Below are positions 15,771-22,584 of a stretch of 41,338 bases of DNA, piece by piece; the stretch's first letter is position 1; each line of letters opens with the position of its first letter. Source of the DNA: Caulobacter sp. AP07 (GTDB lineage: Bacteria; Pseudomonadota; Alphaproteobacteria; Caulobacterales; Caulobacteraceae); contig NZ_AKKF01000150.1 in assembly GCF_000281955.1 (NCBI RefSeq), positions 1 to 41,338 on the forward strand, written 5' to 3'. The notes beneath the pieces were generated by a model. The model saw only the letters and a list, made by a program, of their open reading frames with translations, made no database searches and was not told where the DNA came from. Made by a program: the position numbers and the translations under genes.

Positions 15771-16385
15771 ATGACGAAAATCGGTCTCTACGTCGACGGC
15801 TTCAATATGTATCACGCGATAGCCGCGCTGAAGAAGCCACATCTAAAATGGTTGGACCTGTGGTCGCTCGCCGAAAAGCTGGCCGGAGAGGGCGAGGAGG
15901 TCGTCAGGGTCGTGTACTGCTCAGCGACACGCACCGATGACGTGCCAAAAATGCTAAAGCACCGGGCTTATCTCAAGGCTCTTGAGGCGAGAGGCGTTGA
16001 TTGTCGACTGGGGCATTTCGTCGATGCAGACGCGGATTGCCGAGAGTGCGGTCGACAATGGGTCGCGCCAACTGAGAAGCAGAGCGACGTCGCGCTGGCT
16101 CTCGCCGTCATCGATGACGCCTATAAAAAGCTGGTCGATAAAGTATACCTGTTGACTGCGGATAGTGATCAGGTTGCCACCATCTCCCTTTACAGAAAAT
16201 CATTTCCGGACCAACACATCATATCTGTCGCACCACCCGGTCAAAATCACCATGCTAAGCTGCGCGATTTCGCAAATGGATATAAGAGTATAAAGCCGGC
16301 CGACTTAGAACTGTGCCTATTGCCTGCGCTCGCTGGCCCTGCGGCAGCTCCAGTCAAGCGACCAGCAGACTACACACCGCCTTAA
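15771..16385 (+). CDS. NYN-domain (LabA/DUF88-type PIN-like) putative RNase
   Basis: The 204-residue protein opens with the NYN signature IGLYVDGFNMYHA (Asp9, Asn12) and has KQSDVALALAVIDDA (Asp106) and VYLLTADSDQ (Asp131, Asp133). These are the acidic residues of PIN-like metal-dependent ribonucleases. A CRECG pair (Cys90, Cys93) may form a small metal knuckle. The C-terminus is a Pro/Ala tail. Family members cut RNA in tRNA/rRNA processing, toxins and defence systems. I chose the ATG at 15771 because the signature follows it directly; an in-frame TTG at 15750 would start inside the terminator. Composition is AT-richer than the chromosome. Its stop overlaps that of the convergent XRE gene (TTAA). 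Confidence 0.88.
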   Translation: MTKIGLYVDGFNMYHAIAALKKPHLKWLDLWSLAEKLAGEGEEVVRVVYCSATRTDDVPKMLKHRAYLKALEARGVDCRLGHFVDADADCRECGRQWVAPTEKQSDVALALAVIDDAYKKLVDKVYLLTADSDQVATISLYRKSFPDQHIISVAPPGQNHHAKLRDFANGYKSIKPADLELCLLPALAGPAAAPVKRPADYTPP

Positions 16386-16594
16386 CCAGGCAGCTTGAGC
16401 ATTTCGAGCGGATCAACGCCAAACACCTCGGCGAACCGCTCCACCACATCCAGCGTGGGGTTCCGCTGCCCGCGTTCGATCTGCCCGACGTAGGTCACTG
16501 CAAGCCCCACCTCATCGGCGAGCGCCTCCTGGCTCAGCCCGCGTTCCTTCCGCAGCCGCCGCACGTTGCTCCCGAAAATCTGCCCCAAACGCAT
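16382..16594 (-). CDS. XRE-family helix-turn-helix regulator
   Basis: The 70-residue protein is a minimal Cro/CI-type domain: GSNVRRLRKERGLSQEALADEVGLAVTYVGQIERGQRNPTLDVVERFAEVFGVDPLEML. The helix-turn-helix is at about residues 20-45. Single-domain XRE proteins usually dimerise and autorepress. A perfect 12-bp palindrome (16631-16642) sits just upstream, in the gap shared with the divergent gene at 16670, and is the likely operator. It converges with the NYN gene with overlapping stops and may control cargo expression. Confidence 0.92.
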   Translation of the reverse strand: MRLGQIFGSNVRRLRKERGLSQEALADEVGLAVTYVGQIERGQRNPTLDVVERFAEVFGVDPLEMLKLPG

Positions 16595-16630
16595 CGGAGC
16601 AGGCGCAATGAATCCTCAACCTCTAGCCAG

Positions 16631-16642
16631 TCACTATAGTGA
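16631..16642. promoter_or_regulatory. Palindromic operator TCACTATAGTGA
   Basis: A perfect 12-bp palindrome lies between the XRE gene (start 16594) and the divergent exported-protein gene (start 16670). Its position and symmetry fit a lambda-repressor-like dimer site controlling both promoters. Confidence 0.65.
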
Positions 16643-16669
16643 TGATTTTGCGCTTGGCTGGGGATTCAC

Positions 16670-17170
16670 ATGCGCTTCGCCCTGATCGTCGTCGCCGTCT
16701 TCGCCGGAGTCCTCCTGGCGTCGTTCGTCGCCCTGCAACCTCGACCAACTGCCGCGACGGCGTCGGCTCCGGCCGTTGCGGCGCCGACGGCTGAACAGGT
16801 CGCCGCTAAAGCCGAAGCCGAGGAGGTCGCGCGTAAGGCAGCGGCGGAGAAGGAAAAGGCCGCCAGCGAGGAGGCCCAGGTCTACGCGGACGCCAAGGAC
16901 GCCCTGGAGTCCGTCCGCAATACCCTCGCCGATCCCGAGAGCGCGTTGTTCAAGAACGTGTGGGCGGTGCGCGGACAGATCGCCGACGCCCCACCGACGA
17001 CGTTCGCCTGTGGCACCGTGAACGCGAAGAACGGGTTCGGCGGGTACGTCGGCTATATGCCGTTCGTCGCCGTCGGCTCCACCGTGCTCACTCCACAGGA
17101 TGGGATATTCGAGCGCGTGTTCCGGCAGGTGTGCCTGGACGGGAAAAAACTGTTCCCGGTCGAAGTGTAG
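16670..17170 (+). CDS. Membrane-anchored hypothetical protein with CGTVNAKNGFGGY motif
   Basis: The 166-residue protein has an N-terminal membrane segment (about residues 4-24), then an Ala/Glu/Lys-rich helical linker (about 40-75). A small globular domain follows, with LADPESALFKNV, FACGTVNAKNGFGGYVGYMPFV and a final Cys. The DPxSAxF and CGxVNAKNxFGGYxG combination recurs in uncharacterised proteobacterial proteins. The two Cys residues could pair in the periplasm. The ATG at 16670 follows GGGGA. It is transcribed divergently from the XRE gene across the palindromic operator. Confidence 0.7.
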   Translation: MRFALIVVAVFAGVLLASFVALQPRPTAATASAPAVAAPTAEQVAAKAEAEEVARKAAAEKEKAASEEAQVYADAKDALESVRNTLADPESALFKNVWAVRGQIADAPPTTFACGTVNAKNGFGGYVGYMPFVAVGSTVLTPQDGIFERVFRQVCLDGKKLFPVEV

Positions 17171-17235
17171 GGTTTGATCTCACAGCCTCTAGGAGCAAGC
17201 TACGGCAAAGAGGGCGATGGGCGGGTGAGGCCGAC

Positions 17236-17442
17236 ATGACGCATTACGTGATGAAATGCTTCTTTCGCGAAGGTGACGCGGGTCACAAAGAAAAAGCGAT
17301 CAAGGCCTCAAGCGATGCGCAGGCGATCAGCGAGGCCACCATGATCGCCAGTTTGAAACATCCGACGTGGTTTGAGGTTTGCGTCAGGACGGGAAACGGG
17401 GACCGCGTAATCTATAAATCTACCCCCGAACCACCTCTCTGA
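17236..17442 (+). CDS. Hypothetical 68-residue protein
   Basis: A small soluble protein begins MTHYVMKCFFREG, with a helix KAIKASSDAQAISEATMIA and a strand WFEVCVRTGNGDRVIY. The beta-alpha-beta-beta pattern looks like a compact folded domain, but I recognise no family. The ATG at 17236 has GGTGAGG upstream. It lies between the exported unknown and the nuclease-like gene in the same direction, 11 bases before the latter. Confidence 0.6.
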   Translation: MTHYVMKCFFREGDAGHKEKAIKASSDAQAISEATMIASLKHPTWFEVCVRTGNGDRVIYKSTPEPPL

Positions 17443-17453
17443 AAGATCACCCA

Positions 17454-17873
17454 ATGAAGCTAGCATGTGTTCTCGGAGGTCTCGCGCTGGTGTCGGCAGT
17501 CCCCGCGCTTGCTGACCCATGCAAAGCGATCCCCGACCAAGGCCCGATGCCCGCCTACCTACAGAACGGCTCCCGGTTCACCGGTCCCGTGTCGTATGTC
17601 GGGGATGGCGACAGCCTGTGCGTCGCGCTCGGCGCCTCAACTGACCGCTGGGTGGAGGTGCGCCTGGAGGACTTCTACGCCCCTGAGCTTCACGCCCCAG
17701 GAGGGGCGCAGGCTAAGGCGGCGCTGGAGCGGATCGCCAGCGGCAAGACGATCTCCTGCATCGCCGATCACCAGAGCCACGATCGCGTTGTCGCCCGGTG
17801 CGCCCTCGGCGGCAGGTCGGTGGGCGACATGATGCGCGCGGCGGGGATCAGTGAGGGTGGGAACGGACGATAA
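17454..17873 (+). CDS. Secreted staphylococcal nuclease-like (thermonuclease) protein
   Basis: The 139-residue protein has a clean signal peptide (cleavage after PALA, about residue 20) and an SNase OB fold: VSYVGDGDSLCV, WVEVRLEDFYAPEL, GGAQAKAALERIASGKTISC, HDRVVARCALGGRSVGDMM. The Arg of VRLEDF, the Glu of APEL and the Arg of HDRVVAR are in the places of the SNase catalytic residues, but the middle motif is altered, so activity is uncertain. It would act in the periplasm or outside the cell. It is the last plus-strand gene of the cargo run and overlaps a 58-residue minus ORF by 26 bases. Confidence 0.82.
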   Translation: MKLACVLGGLALVSAVPALADPCKAIPDQGPMPAYLQNGSRFTGPVSYVGDGDSLCVALGASTDRWVEVRLEDFYAPELHAPGGAQAKAALERIASGKTISCIADHQSHDRVVARCALGGRSVGDMMRAAGISEGGNGR

Positions 17874-18024
17874 GCGCACGCGCCACCTGGGCGCGTTCCT
17901 GGTCGCGGGCGATGATCCGCCCATCCCGGAGGCCGATGTAGCCCTCACCGTCATAGGCACGGGCGACGATGTAGGCGTGGCGCCCTCGGGTGAACCGCAG
18001 CGGTCCGACGGGGGACGGGGTCAT
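17848..18024 (-). CDS. 58-residue hypothetical ORF coupled to winged-helix paralogue 2
   Basis: The ATG at 18024 overlaps the stop of the winged-helix gene (ATGA), and the frame runs 58 codons to a TGA at 17848. The peptide includes RFTRGRHAYIVARAYDGE and IGLRDGRIIARDQERAQVARAL, which looks like a short beta-hairpin plus helix rather than a random translation. Its end overlaps the nuclease-like gene. No family is recognised. The coupling is the main support. Confidence 0.5.
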   Translation of the reverse strand: MTPSPVGPLRFTRGRHAYIVARAYDGEGYIGLRDGRIIARDQERAQVARALIVRSHPH

Positions 18025-18455
18025 CGGACCAACTCCCAGCCCTTGTACTCCCCGTCGAGCGGAATGGACCGCGCGACGCCGCGTTCGCCGAGCTTGTAGA
18101 GCGCCGCGCTCACCCGCTTGCGGATCAGCACCACCGCACGCGGGTCGTTCGGGTTGATTCCGCGCGCCTCGCAGGCCTTGAGCGTGATGTCGAGCGAGGT
18201 GATGGGCTTGTCCGCGATGCGGAGCGCGTTGAGGCAGTGCCGTTGCATCTCGCCCCGGAAGGCCTGAAAGCGCGGCGGCACCGGTTTCGACTTGATCATC
18301 CCGAGATCGGCGTTGGGATCGAATAGGCGGATCGTCGCATCGACCGCGTCGAGGTCGGAGACAAACTCCCTCAGGGTGGCTTGGGCGGCCTCGATCTGGC
18401 CGGCGATTTCACCGCGCTTACGAAGAAGGGCGGACAGGGCGTGTTCGTGTTCCAT
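18021..18455 (-). CDS. Coiled-coil / winged-helix protein, paralogue 2
   Basis: The 144-residue protein has an N-terminal coiled coil (about residues 5-40), IRLFDPN (42-48), and a winged-helix-like domain with HCLNALRIADKPITSLDITLKACEARG and VLIRKRVSAALYKLGERGVARSI, closing with YKGWELVR. The motif order matches the protein at 13702-14274. It starts 43 bases inside the right terminal repeat and reads inward. It may be a DNA-binding protein of the element, perhaps for end recognition or cargo regulation; this is inference. Confidence 0.65.
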   Translation of the reverse strand: MEHEHALSALLRKRGEIAGQIEAAQATLREFVSDLDAVDATIRLFDPNADLGMIKSKPVPPRFQAFRGEMQRHCLNALRIADKPITSLDITLKACEARGINPNDPRAVVLIRKRVSAALYKLGERGVARSIPLDGEYKGWELVR

Positions 18456-18497
18456 GCCAAGAACGTAGCAAGAACAATAACTTGCGTCTCAGGTCGC

Positions 18498-18522
18498 TAG
18501 GTGTGCTTGCTCCATAATGCCG
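18498..18522. repeat. Terminal inverted repeat, right (25 bp)
   Basis: It begins TAGGTGTGCTTGC and ends CATAATGCCG, the exact reverse complement of 12367-12391. Read into comM it adds about ten foreign residues and a stop to the 5' half. Confidence 0.95.
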
Positions 18523-18530
18523 CCGAACTC
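18523..18530. repeat. Target-site duplication, right copy
   Basis: CCGAACTC is identical to 12359-12366 and immediately abuts the right terminal repeat. Confidence 0.92.
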
Positions 18531-19439
18531 CGGCAGTTCGTCGAGGAACAGCACGCCGTTGTGGGCCAGCGACACCTCGCCCGGCTTGGCCTTGAGACCG
18601 CCGCCGGTCAGGGCCGCCATGCTGGCGCTGTGGTGGGGGCTGCGAAACGGCCGGGCCCGGGTCAGGGCGCCCTTGGCGATCAGCCCGGCCACCGAATGGA
18701 CCATCGAGGTCTCCAGCAGCTCGGTCGAGGTCAGGGGCGGCAGCAGGCCCGGCAGGCGCTGGGCCAGCATCGACTTGCCCGAACCCGGCGGGCCGCAGAA
18801 CAGCAGGTTGTGGCCGCCGGCCGCGGCGATCTCCAGGGCCCGCTTGGCGTGCTCCTGGCCCTTGACGTCGCGCAGGTCGCGGAAGCCCTCGCCCTCGATC
18901 ACCGGCCCCGGCGTCGGGGCCGACAGGATCTGGCTGCCCCGGAAATGATTGATCAGCGCCACCAGCGAACGCGGCGCCAGAATCCGCGTGCCGCCCGCCC
19001 AGGCCGCCTCGGGCCCGCTGGCCTCCGGGCAGATCAGGCCCAGGTCCATCGCCCCGGCCGCCATGGCGGCGGGCAAGGCCCCGGCGGTGGGCGCGATCCG
19101 TCCGTCCAGGGACAGCTCGCCCATCGCCGCCCACCCGTCGAGGGCGTCGATCGGGATGACCCCCATGGCCGCCATCACCGCCAGGGCGATCGGCAGGTCG
19201 TAGTGCGAGCCTTCCTTGGGCATGTCGGCCGGGGCCAGGTTGGCGACGATGCGCTTGCTGGGCATCGACAAGCCCAGACCGGCGAAGGCGCCGCGCACAC
19301 GCTCACGGCTTTCGGCCACCGCCTTGTCGCCCAACCCGACCAGCACGAAGCGATGCTCGCCGCCGGTCAGTTGCACCTCGACGTCGACGCGGCGGGCCTC
19401 GACCCCCTCGAACGCCACCGTGACGACCTTTGCCGCCAT
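18523..19439 (-). pseudogene. comM: comM (yifB) 5' half, truncated by the transposon
   Basis: This is the N-terminal part of the ComM ATPase. It begins [24 protein letters not shown], the Lon-like (ChlI-type) N-terminal domain, followed by the AAA+ core with Walker A GPPGSGKS and Walker [12 protein letters not shown]. The gene is broken right after Walker B; translation would continue into the element for about ten residues and stop at 18489. Without sensor 1 and the helical domain, the ATPase should be dead. It is the gene downstream of gshB on the minus strand. Loss of ComM would be expected to reduce integration of transforming DNA if the host is competent. Confidence 0.94.
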
Positions 19440-19559
19440 GACCTTCCGCCCCCGTTCGCCGATTTATCCACAAGCCAAACATGGCCGTTGGAGCGGAGCA
19501 AGAACAAAAAACGAACGTTTCAGGAAAGTGTGACGGTTCAATATACTAGAAGGCGTTCC

Positions 19560-20513
19560 TCACCCGGCGCTGGAACTCAGGGTTTCGATCCGATCCCAGA
19601 GGATCGCCGCGGCGTCGGCGCCGCCGAAACGCTTGAGCTGCTGGGCCCCGGTCGGCGAGGTGACGTTGATCTCGGTGAGGTATTCTCCGATCACGTCGAT
19701 GCCGACGAACAGCAGGCCGCGCCGCTTCAGCTCCGGGGCGATGATCGCGCAGAGCTCCAGGTCGCGCTGGGTCAGCTCGACCGCCTCGGCCCGGCCGCCG
19801 ACCCGCAGGTTGGAGCGCACCTGGCCGGCGGCCGGCACGCGGTTGATGGCGCCGACCGGCTCGCCATCGACCAGCAGGACGCGCTTGTCGCCCTTGCTGA
19901 CCGCCGGGACGAACTTCTGGGCGATCACCTGCTCGCGGCCGATCATGGCGTGCAGTTCCAGCAGGGCGTCGAGATTGGGGTCGTCGGCCAGCAGCCGCGC
20001 CACGCCCGAGCCGCCGCCGCCGTACAGCGGCTTGAGCACGATGTCGCCGTGCCGGGCCCGGAAGTCGTAGATCGCCTCGTGGTCGCTGGTGATCAGGGTC
20101 GGCGGCTGCACGCCCGGGAAGTCGGTGACGAACAGCTTCTCGGGCGCGTTGCGCACTTCCGCCGGATTGTTGACCACCAGCGTGTGTGGATGAACCTTTT
20201 CAAGGAAATGCGTGGCGGTGATGTAGGCCATGTCGAACGGCGGATCCTGGCGCATCAGCACCACGTCGACGTCGTCCTTCATGTCCAGCACCTGGACCTC
20301 GCCCAGGGTGGCGTGGGCGCCCTGGTTCTTGGTCAGGACCAGCGACTGGGCCCGGGCGAACACCCGGCCGTCCTCCATCGACAGCTTGTCGGGCGTGTAG
20401 AACCACAGGCGGTGGCCGCGGTTCTGAGCCTCCATCATCATCAGGAAGGTGGTGTCGGTTTCGATATTGATCCCCAGCACGGGATCCATCTGGACGGCGA
20501 CTCTCAGCGACAT
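19560..20513 (-). CDS. gshB: Glutathione synthetase
   Basis: The 317-residue ATP-grasp enzyme joins gamma-glutamylcysteine and glycine, the second step of glutathione synthesis. Visible signatures are the [26 protein letters not shown] lead, [11 protein letters not shown], the phosphate-loop lysine region [25 protein letters not shown] and [18 protein letters not shown] with the metal-binding Glu and Asn. Its length is the family norm. The ATG is at 20513. It lies upstream of comM on the same strand with a 120-base gap. Confidence 0.96.
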   Translation of the reverse strand: MSLRVAVQMDPVLGINIETDTTFLMMMEAQNRGHRLWFYTPDKLSMEDGRVFARAQSLVLTKNQGAHATLGEVQVLDMKDDVDVVLMRQDPPFDMAYITATHFLEKVHPHTLVVNNPAEVRNAPEKLFVTDFPGVQPPTLITSDHEAIYDFRARHGDIVLKPLYGGGGSGVARLLADDPNLDALLELHAMIGREQVIAQKFVPAVSKGDKRVLLVDGEPVGAINRVPAAGQVRSNLRVGGRAEAVELTQRDLELCAIIAPELKRRGLLFVGIDVIGEYLTEINVTSPTGAQQLKRFGGADAAAILWDRIETLSSSAG

Positions 20514-20801
20514 GGGGACTCCGGTGTGGCTTTGGCGGAGACGTACACGCTCCCGCCCGGCGACTGCCTAGTTAAGGCGGCGGGCGCGCGAATGCGAGGG
20601 GCGACTTCTCACCCGAGGCGCGTGTAGGCTGAGCCAAGACCGCGACCCTGCCCGGGCCGCCATCCGGCGTCCGATTTCCGACGCCGAGCTTCCGTCTGGC
20701 CACGGACCCGTCGCGGACGTTGAAGGATGGTCTTGGGGCGAGCCCTTCAGGCGCCTCGCCCCGTCATGCGCGTAGACCAAAATCTCGGCAGTCTATAAAC
20801 G
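20514..20801. other. Intergenic region between gshB and the GH43 gene
   Basis: No gene is seen. The region carries the divergent upstream sequences of gshB and the GH43 gene. A TATAAA (20794-20799) lies just before the LacI-type site and is the likely GH43 -10 element. Confidence 0.5.
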
Positions 20802-20815
20802 TGGTAGCGCTATCA
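20802..20815 (+). promoter_or_regulatory. LacI-family operator TGGTAGCGCTATCA
   Basis: A nearly perfect 14-bp palindrome has the central CG of LacI/GalR-family operators, with one mismatched pair. It begins three bases after a TATAAA -10-like box (20794-20799) and ends 17 bases before the GH43 ATG, so a bound repressor would cover the transcription start. The motif type is known for sugar-utilisation regulons in alphaproteobacteria. No LacI gene is in the window. Confidence 0.65.
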
Positions 20816-20832
20816 TATACGGTGTGAAGATC

Positions 20833-22455
20833 ATGAAAATTGCGCGACGAAACCTCTTCGCGGGCCTCCTCGCAGGCGCGGCTACGCCGGCGCTCGCCGG
20901 GGCGGCCGCCGTCCACCGCGCGGTCCCGGCATTGTCCCCGCCGCGATGGGGAAAGGGCGTGGAGGGCCAGCGCAAGGCCGATCTGGGCGATGGGACCTTT
21001 CTCAATCCCATCGTCGCGGGCGACCATCCCGACCCGACCATCCTGAAGGATGGCGGCGACTACTACATAACCTTCTCGTCGTTCTATTCCTATCCGGGCC
21101 TGGTGATCTGGCATTCGACGGACCTGGTGAACTGGGCGCCCGTCGGGCCCGCCCTGTTCAAGCCGTTGGGCGTGATCTGGGCGGTGGACCTGGTCAAGCA
21201 CGAGGGCCGCTACTTCATCTACATACCGGCCGATCCCACCGGCAAGGGATGGTCGATCTTCGTCATCTGGGCCGACGACATCGGGGGGCCGTGGAGCGAT
21301 CCGATCGATCTGAAGATCGAGGGCAGCATCGATCCCGGCCACGTCGTGGGCGAGGACGGCAAGCGCTATCTGTTCACCAACGGCGTCCGCAAGATCCGGC
21401 TGACCGACGATGGCCTGGCGACCGACGGCGTGCTGGAGAAGGCCTACGAGCCCTGGCGCTATCCCGACGATTGGGTGGTCGAGAACTTCGCGCCGGAGGG
21501 GCCCAAGCTCTTGCGGCGCAACGGCTGGTTCTACCTGGTCACCGCCGTGGGCGGCACGGCGGGCCCGGTGACCGGGCACATGGTGATCGCGGCGCGGTCG
21601 CGGTCGGTGCAAGGGCCCTGGGAGCATTGCCCGCACAACCCCCTGGTCCGCACCGTCGGCGCCGCCGAGCCCTGGTGGTCGCGCGGCCATGGCAGCCTGG
21701 TCGAGGGGCCGGCCGGCGACTGGTGGATGGTCTATCACGGCTACGAGAACGGCTTTCGCACCCTGGGCCGCCAGACCTTGCTGGCCCCGGTGGAATGGAC
21801 CGCGGACGGCTGGTTCCGGGTGCTTGGCGGGGATCTGTCCAAACCCCTGCCCAAGCCGAAGGGCGGTCGCGCGGGGCCGTCCGGCCTGGCGCTGTCGGAC
21901 GATTTCACGGTCGACCGCATGGGCGTGCAGTGGGCCTTCCATGACCCTGCGGCGGACGAGGCCAGCCGGGCCGGCTATGAGCCCAAGGGATTGCGGATCA
22001 AGGGCCGGGGCGCTTCGCCTGCCGATTCCGCGCCCCTGACCTGCACCGTCGGTGATCGCGCCTACGAGGTCGAGATCACGATCGAGCTGAGGGGCGAGGC
22101 CGAGGGCGGGCTGCTGCTGTTCTACAATCACAAGGCCTTCGTGGGCTTGGGATTCACGCCTTCTTCCCTCAAGACCTTCGAATATTCCGAAGAACTAGCC
22201 TGGGCCAGGAAGCCTCACGACGCCCGCGTGATGCGGCTGCGGATCGGTAACGACGACAATGTCGTGACCTATCACTATTCCTATGACGAGGGTCGCACCT
22301 GGCAACGGCACGGTACCCGCATGGAGGTGTCGGGCTTCCATCACAACGTCTTCGGCGGCTTCCTCAGCCTCAAGGTCGGCGTCTACGGCGCTGGGCCGGG
22401 CGATGTCCTGCTCCGAGACTTCACCTACCGCGCCCTGACGCCTTCCCTCAGTTAG
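20833..22455 (+). CDS. Tat-exported GH43-family glycoside hydrolase
   Basis: The 540-residue enzyme has a twin-arginine signal (ARRNLFAGLLAGAATPALA, residues 4-22). A five-bladed beta-propeller of GH43 type follows (about 55-340), with catalytic base Asp67 in GDHPDPTI, pKa-tuning Asp167 in GSIDPGH and acid Glu222 in NFAPEGPK. A C-terminal beta-sandwich (about 360-535, LLFYNHKAFVGLGF, FGGFLSLKVGVYG) is typical of GH43 beta-xylosidase or arabinofuranosidase subgroups. It would release pentoses from plant polysaccharides in the periplasm. The ATG at 20833 places the RR motif properly; a GTG at 20824 would add three residues. It is controlled by an upstream LacI-type operator. It lies on the strand opposite to the gshB block, suggesting later insertion. 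Confidence 0.9.
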   Translation: MKIARRNLFAGLLAGAATPALAGAAAVHRAVPALSPPRWGKGVEGQRKADLGDGTFLNPIVAGDHPDPTILKDGGDYYITFSSFYSYPGLVIWHSTDLVNWAPVGPALFKPLGVIWAVDLVKHEGRYFIYIPADPTGKGWSIFVIWADDIGGPWSDPIDLKIEGSIDPGHVVGEDGKRYLFTNGVRKIRLTDDGLATDGVLEKAYEPWRYPDDWVVENFAPEGPKLLRRNGWFYLVTAVGGTAGPVTGHMVIAARSRSVQGPWEHCPHNPLVRTVGAAEPWWSRGHGSLVEGPAGDWWMVYHGYENGFRTLGRQTLLAPVEWTADGWFRVLGGDLSKPLPKPKGGRAGPSGLALSDDFTVDRMGVQWAFHDPAADEASRAGYEPKGLRIKGRGASPADSAPLTCTVGDRAYEVEITIELRGEAEGGLLLFYNHKAFVGLGFTPSSLKTFEYSEELAWARKPHDARVMRLRIGNDDNVVTYHYSYDEGRTWQRHGTRMEVSGFHHNVFGGFLSLKVGVYGAGPGDVLLRDFTYRALTPSLS

Positions 22456-22462
22456 CCACTCG

Positions 22463-22584
22463 CTAGTTCAGCCGCAGCCGCATGCGTTCGCGTGCGGCCC
22501 ATTCCCTAGTTAAGTCTGAGCCGCATGCGTTCGCGTGCGGCCCATTCCCTAGTTAAGTCTGAGCCGCATGCGTTCGCGTGCGGC
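22463..22584. repeat. 43-bp tandem repeat, about 2.8 copies, at the 3' end of the SirB1-like gene
   Basis: Units start at 22463, 22506 and 22549 with CTAGTT and each contains CCGCATGCGTTCGCGTGCGG, which folds into an 8-bp hairpin. The third unit is the last coding stretch of the SirB1-like gene, and each unit re-encodes its final RMRLRLN and TAG stop. The first copy differs (TTCAGCCGCAG for TTAAGTCTGAG). The array separates the convergent GH43 and SirB1-like genes. Confidence 0.88.

Larger units (their letters stand above)
12367..18522. mobile_element. IS1595-family transposon with passenger genes, inserted in comM
   Basis: The 6156-bp element is bounded by perfect 25-bp inverted repeats and an 8-bp target duplication, and carries one ISXO2/IS1595-type transposase (14183-15178, minus). 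About ten other small genes ride along: the EACC1-like, SPOR-like and unknown trio (12396-13649), two winged-helix paralogues, DUF6471-like, NYN nuclease-like, XRE, an exported unknown, a 68-residue unknown, a staphylococcal nuclease-like protein and a 58-residue unknown. Several cargo genes are less GC-rich than the flanks. Both ends and the duplication are intact, so the insertion is probably recent. IS1595-family elements with passenger genes are known; this cargo set is not one I recognise. Confidence 0.93.

Noticed and set aside
15691..15774. A 27-codon leader gene as an independent coding gene
   Set aside because: It has no ribosome site and its ATG overlaps the -10 box, so it would usually not be transcribed; kept only as an alternative in the attenuator finding.
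18501..20627. A 708-codon open frame on the plus strand across comM and gshB
   Set aside because: Antisense to comM and gshB, low-complexity (His, Gln, Arg, Gly) and without any family signature.
22463..22584. Possible CRISPR-like array
   Set aside because: There are no unique spacers between repeats; units are directly tandem and derived from the end of the adjacent gene.
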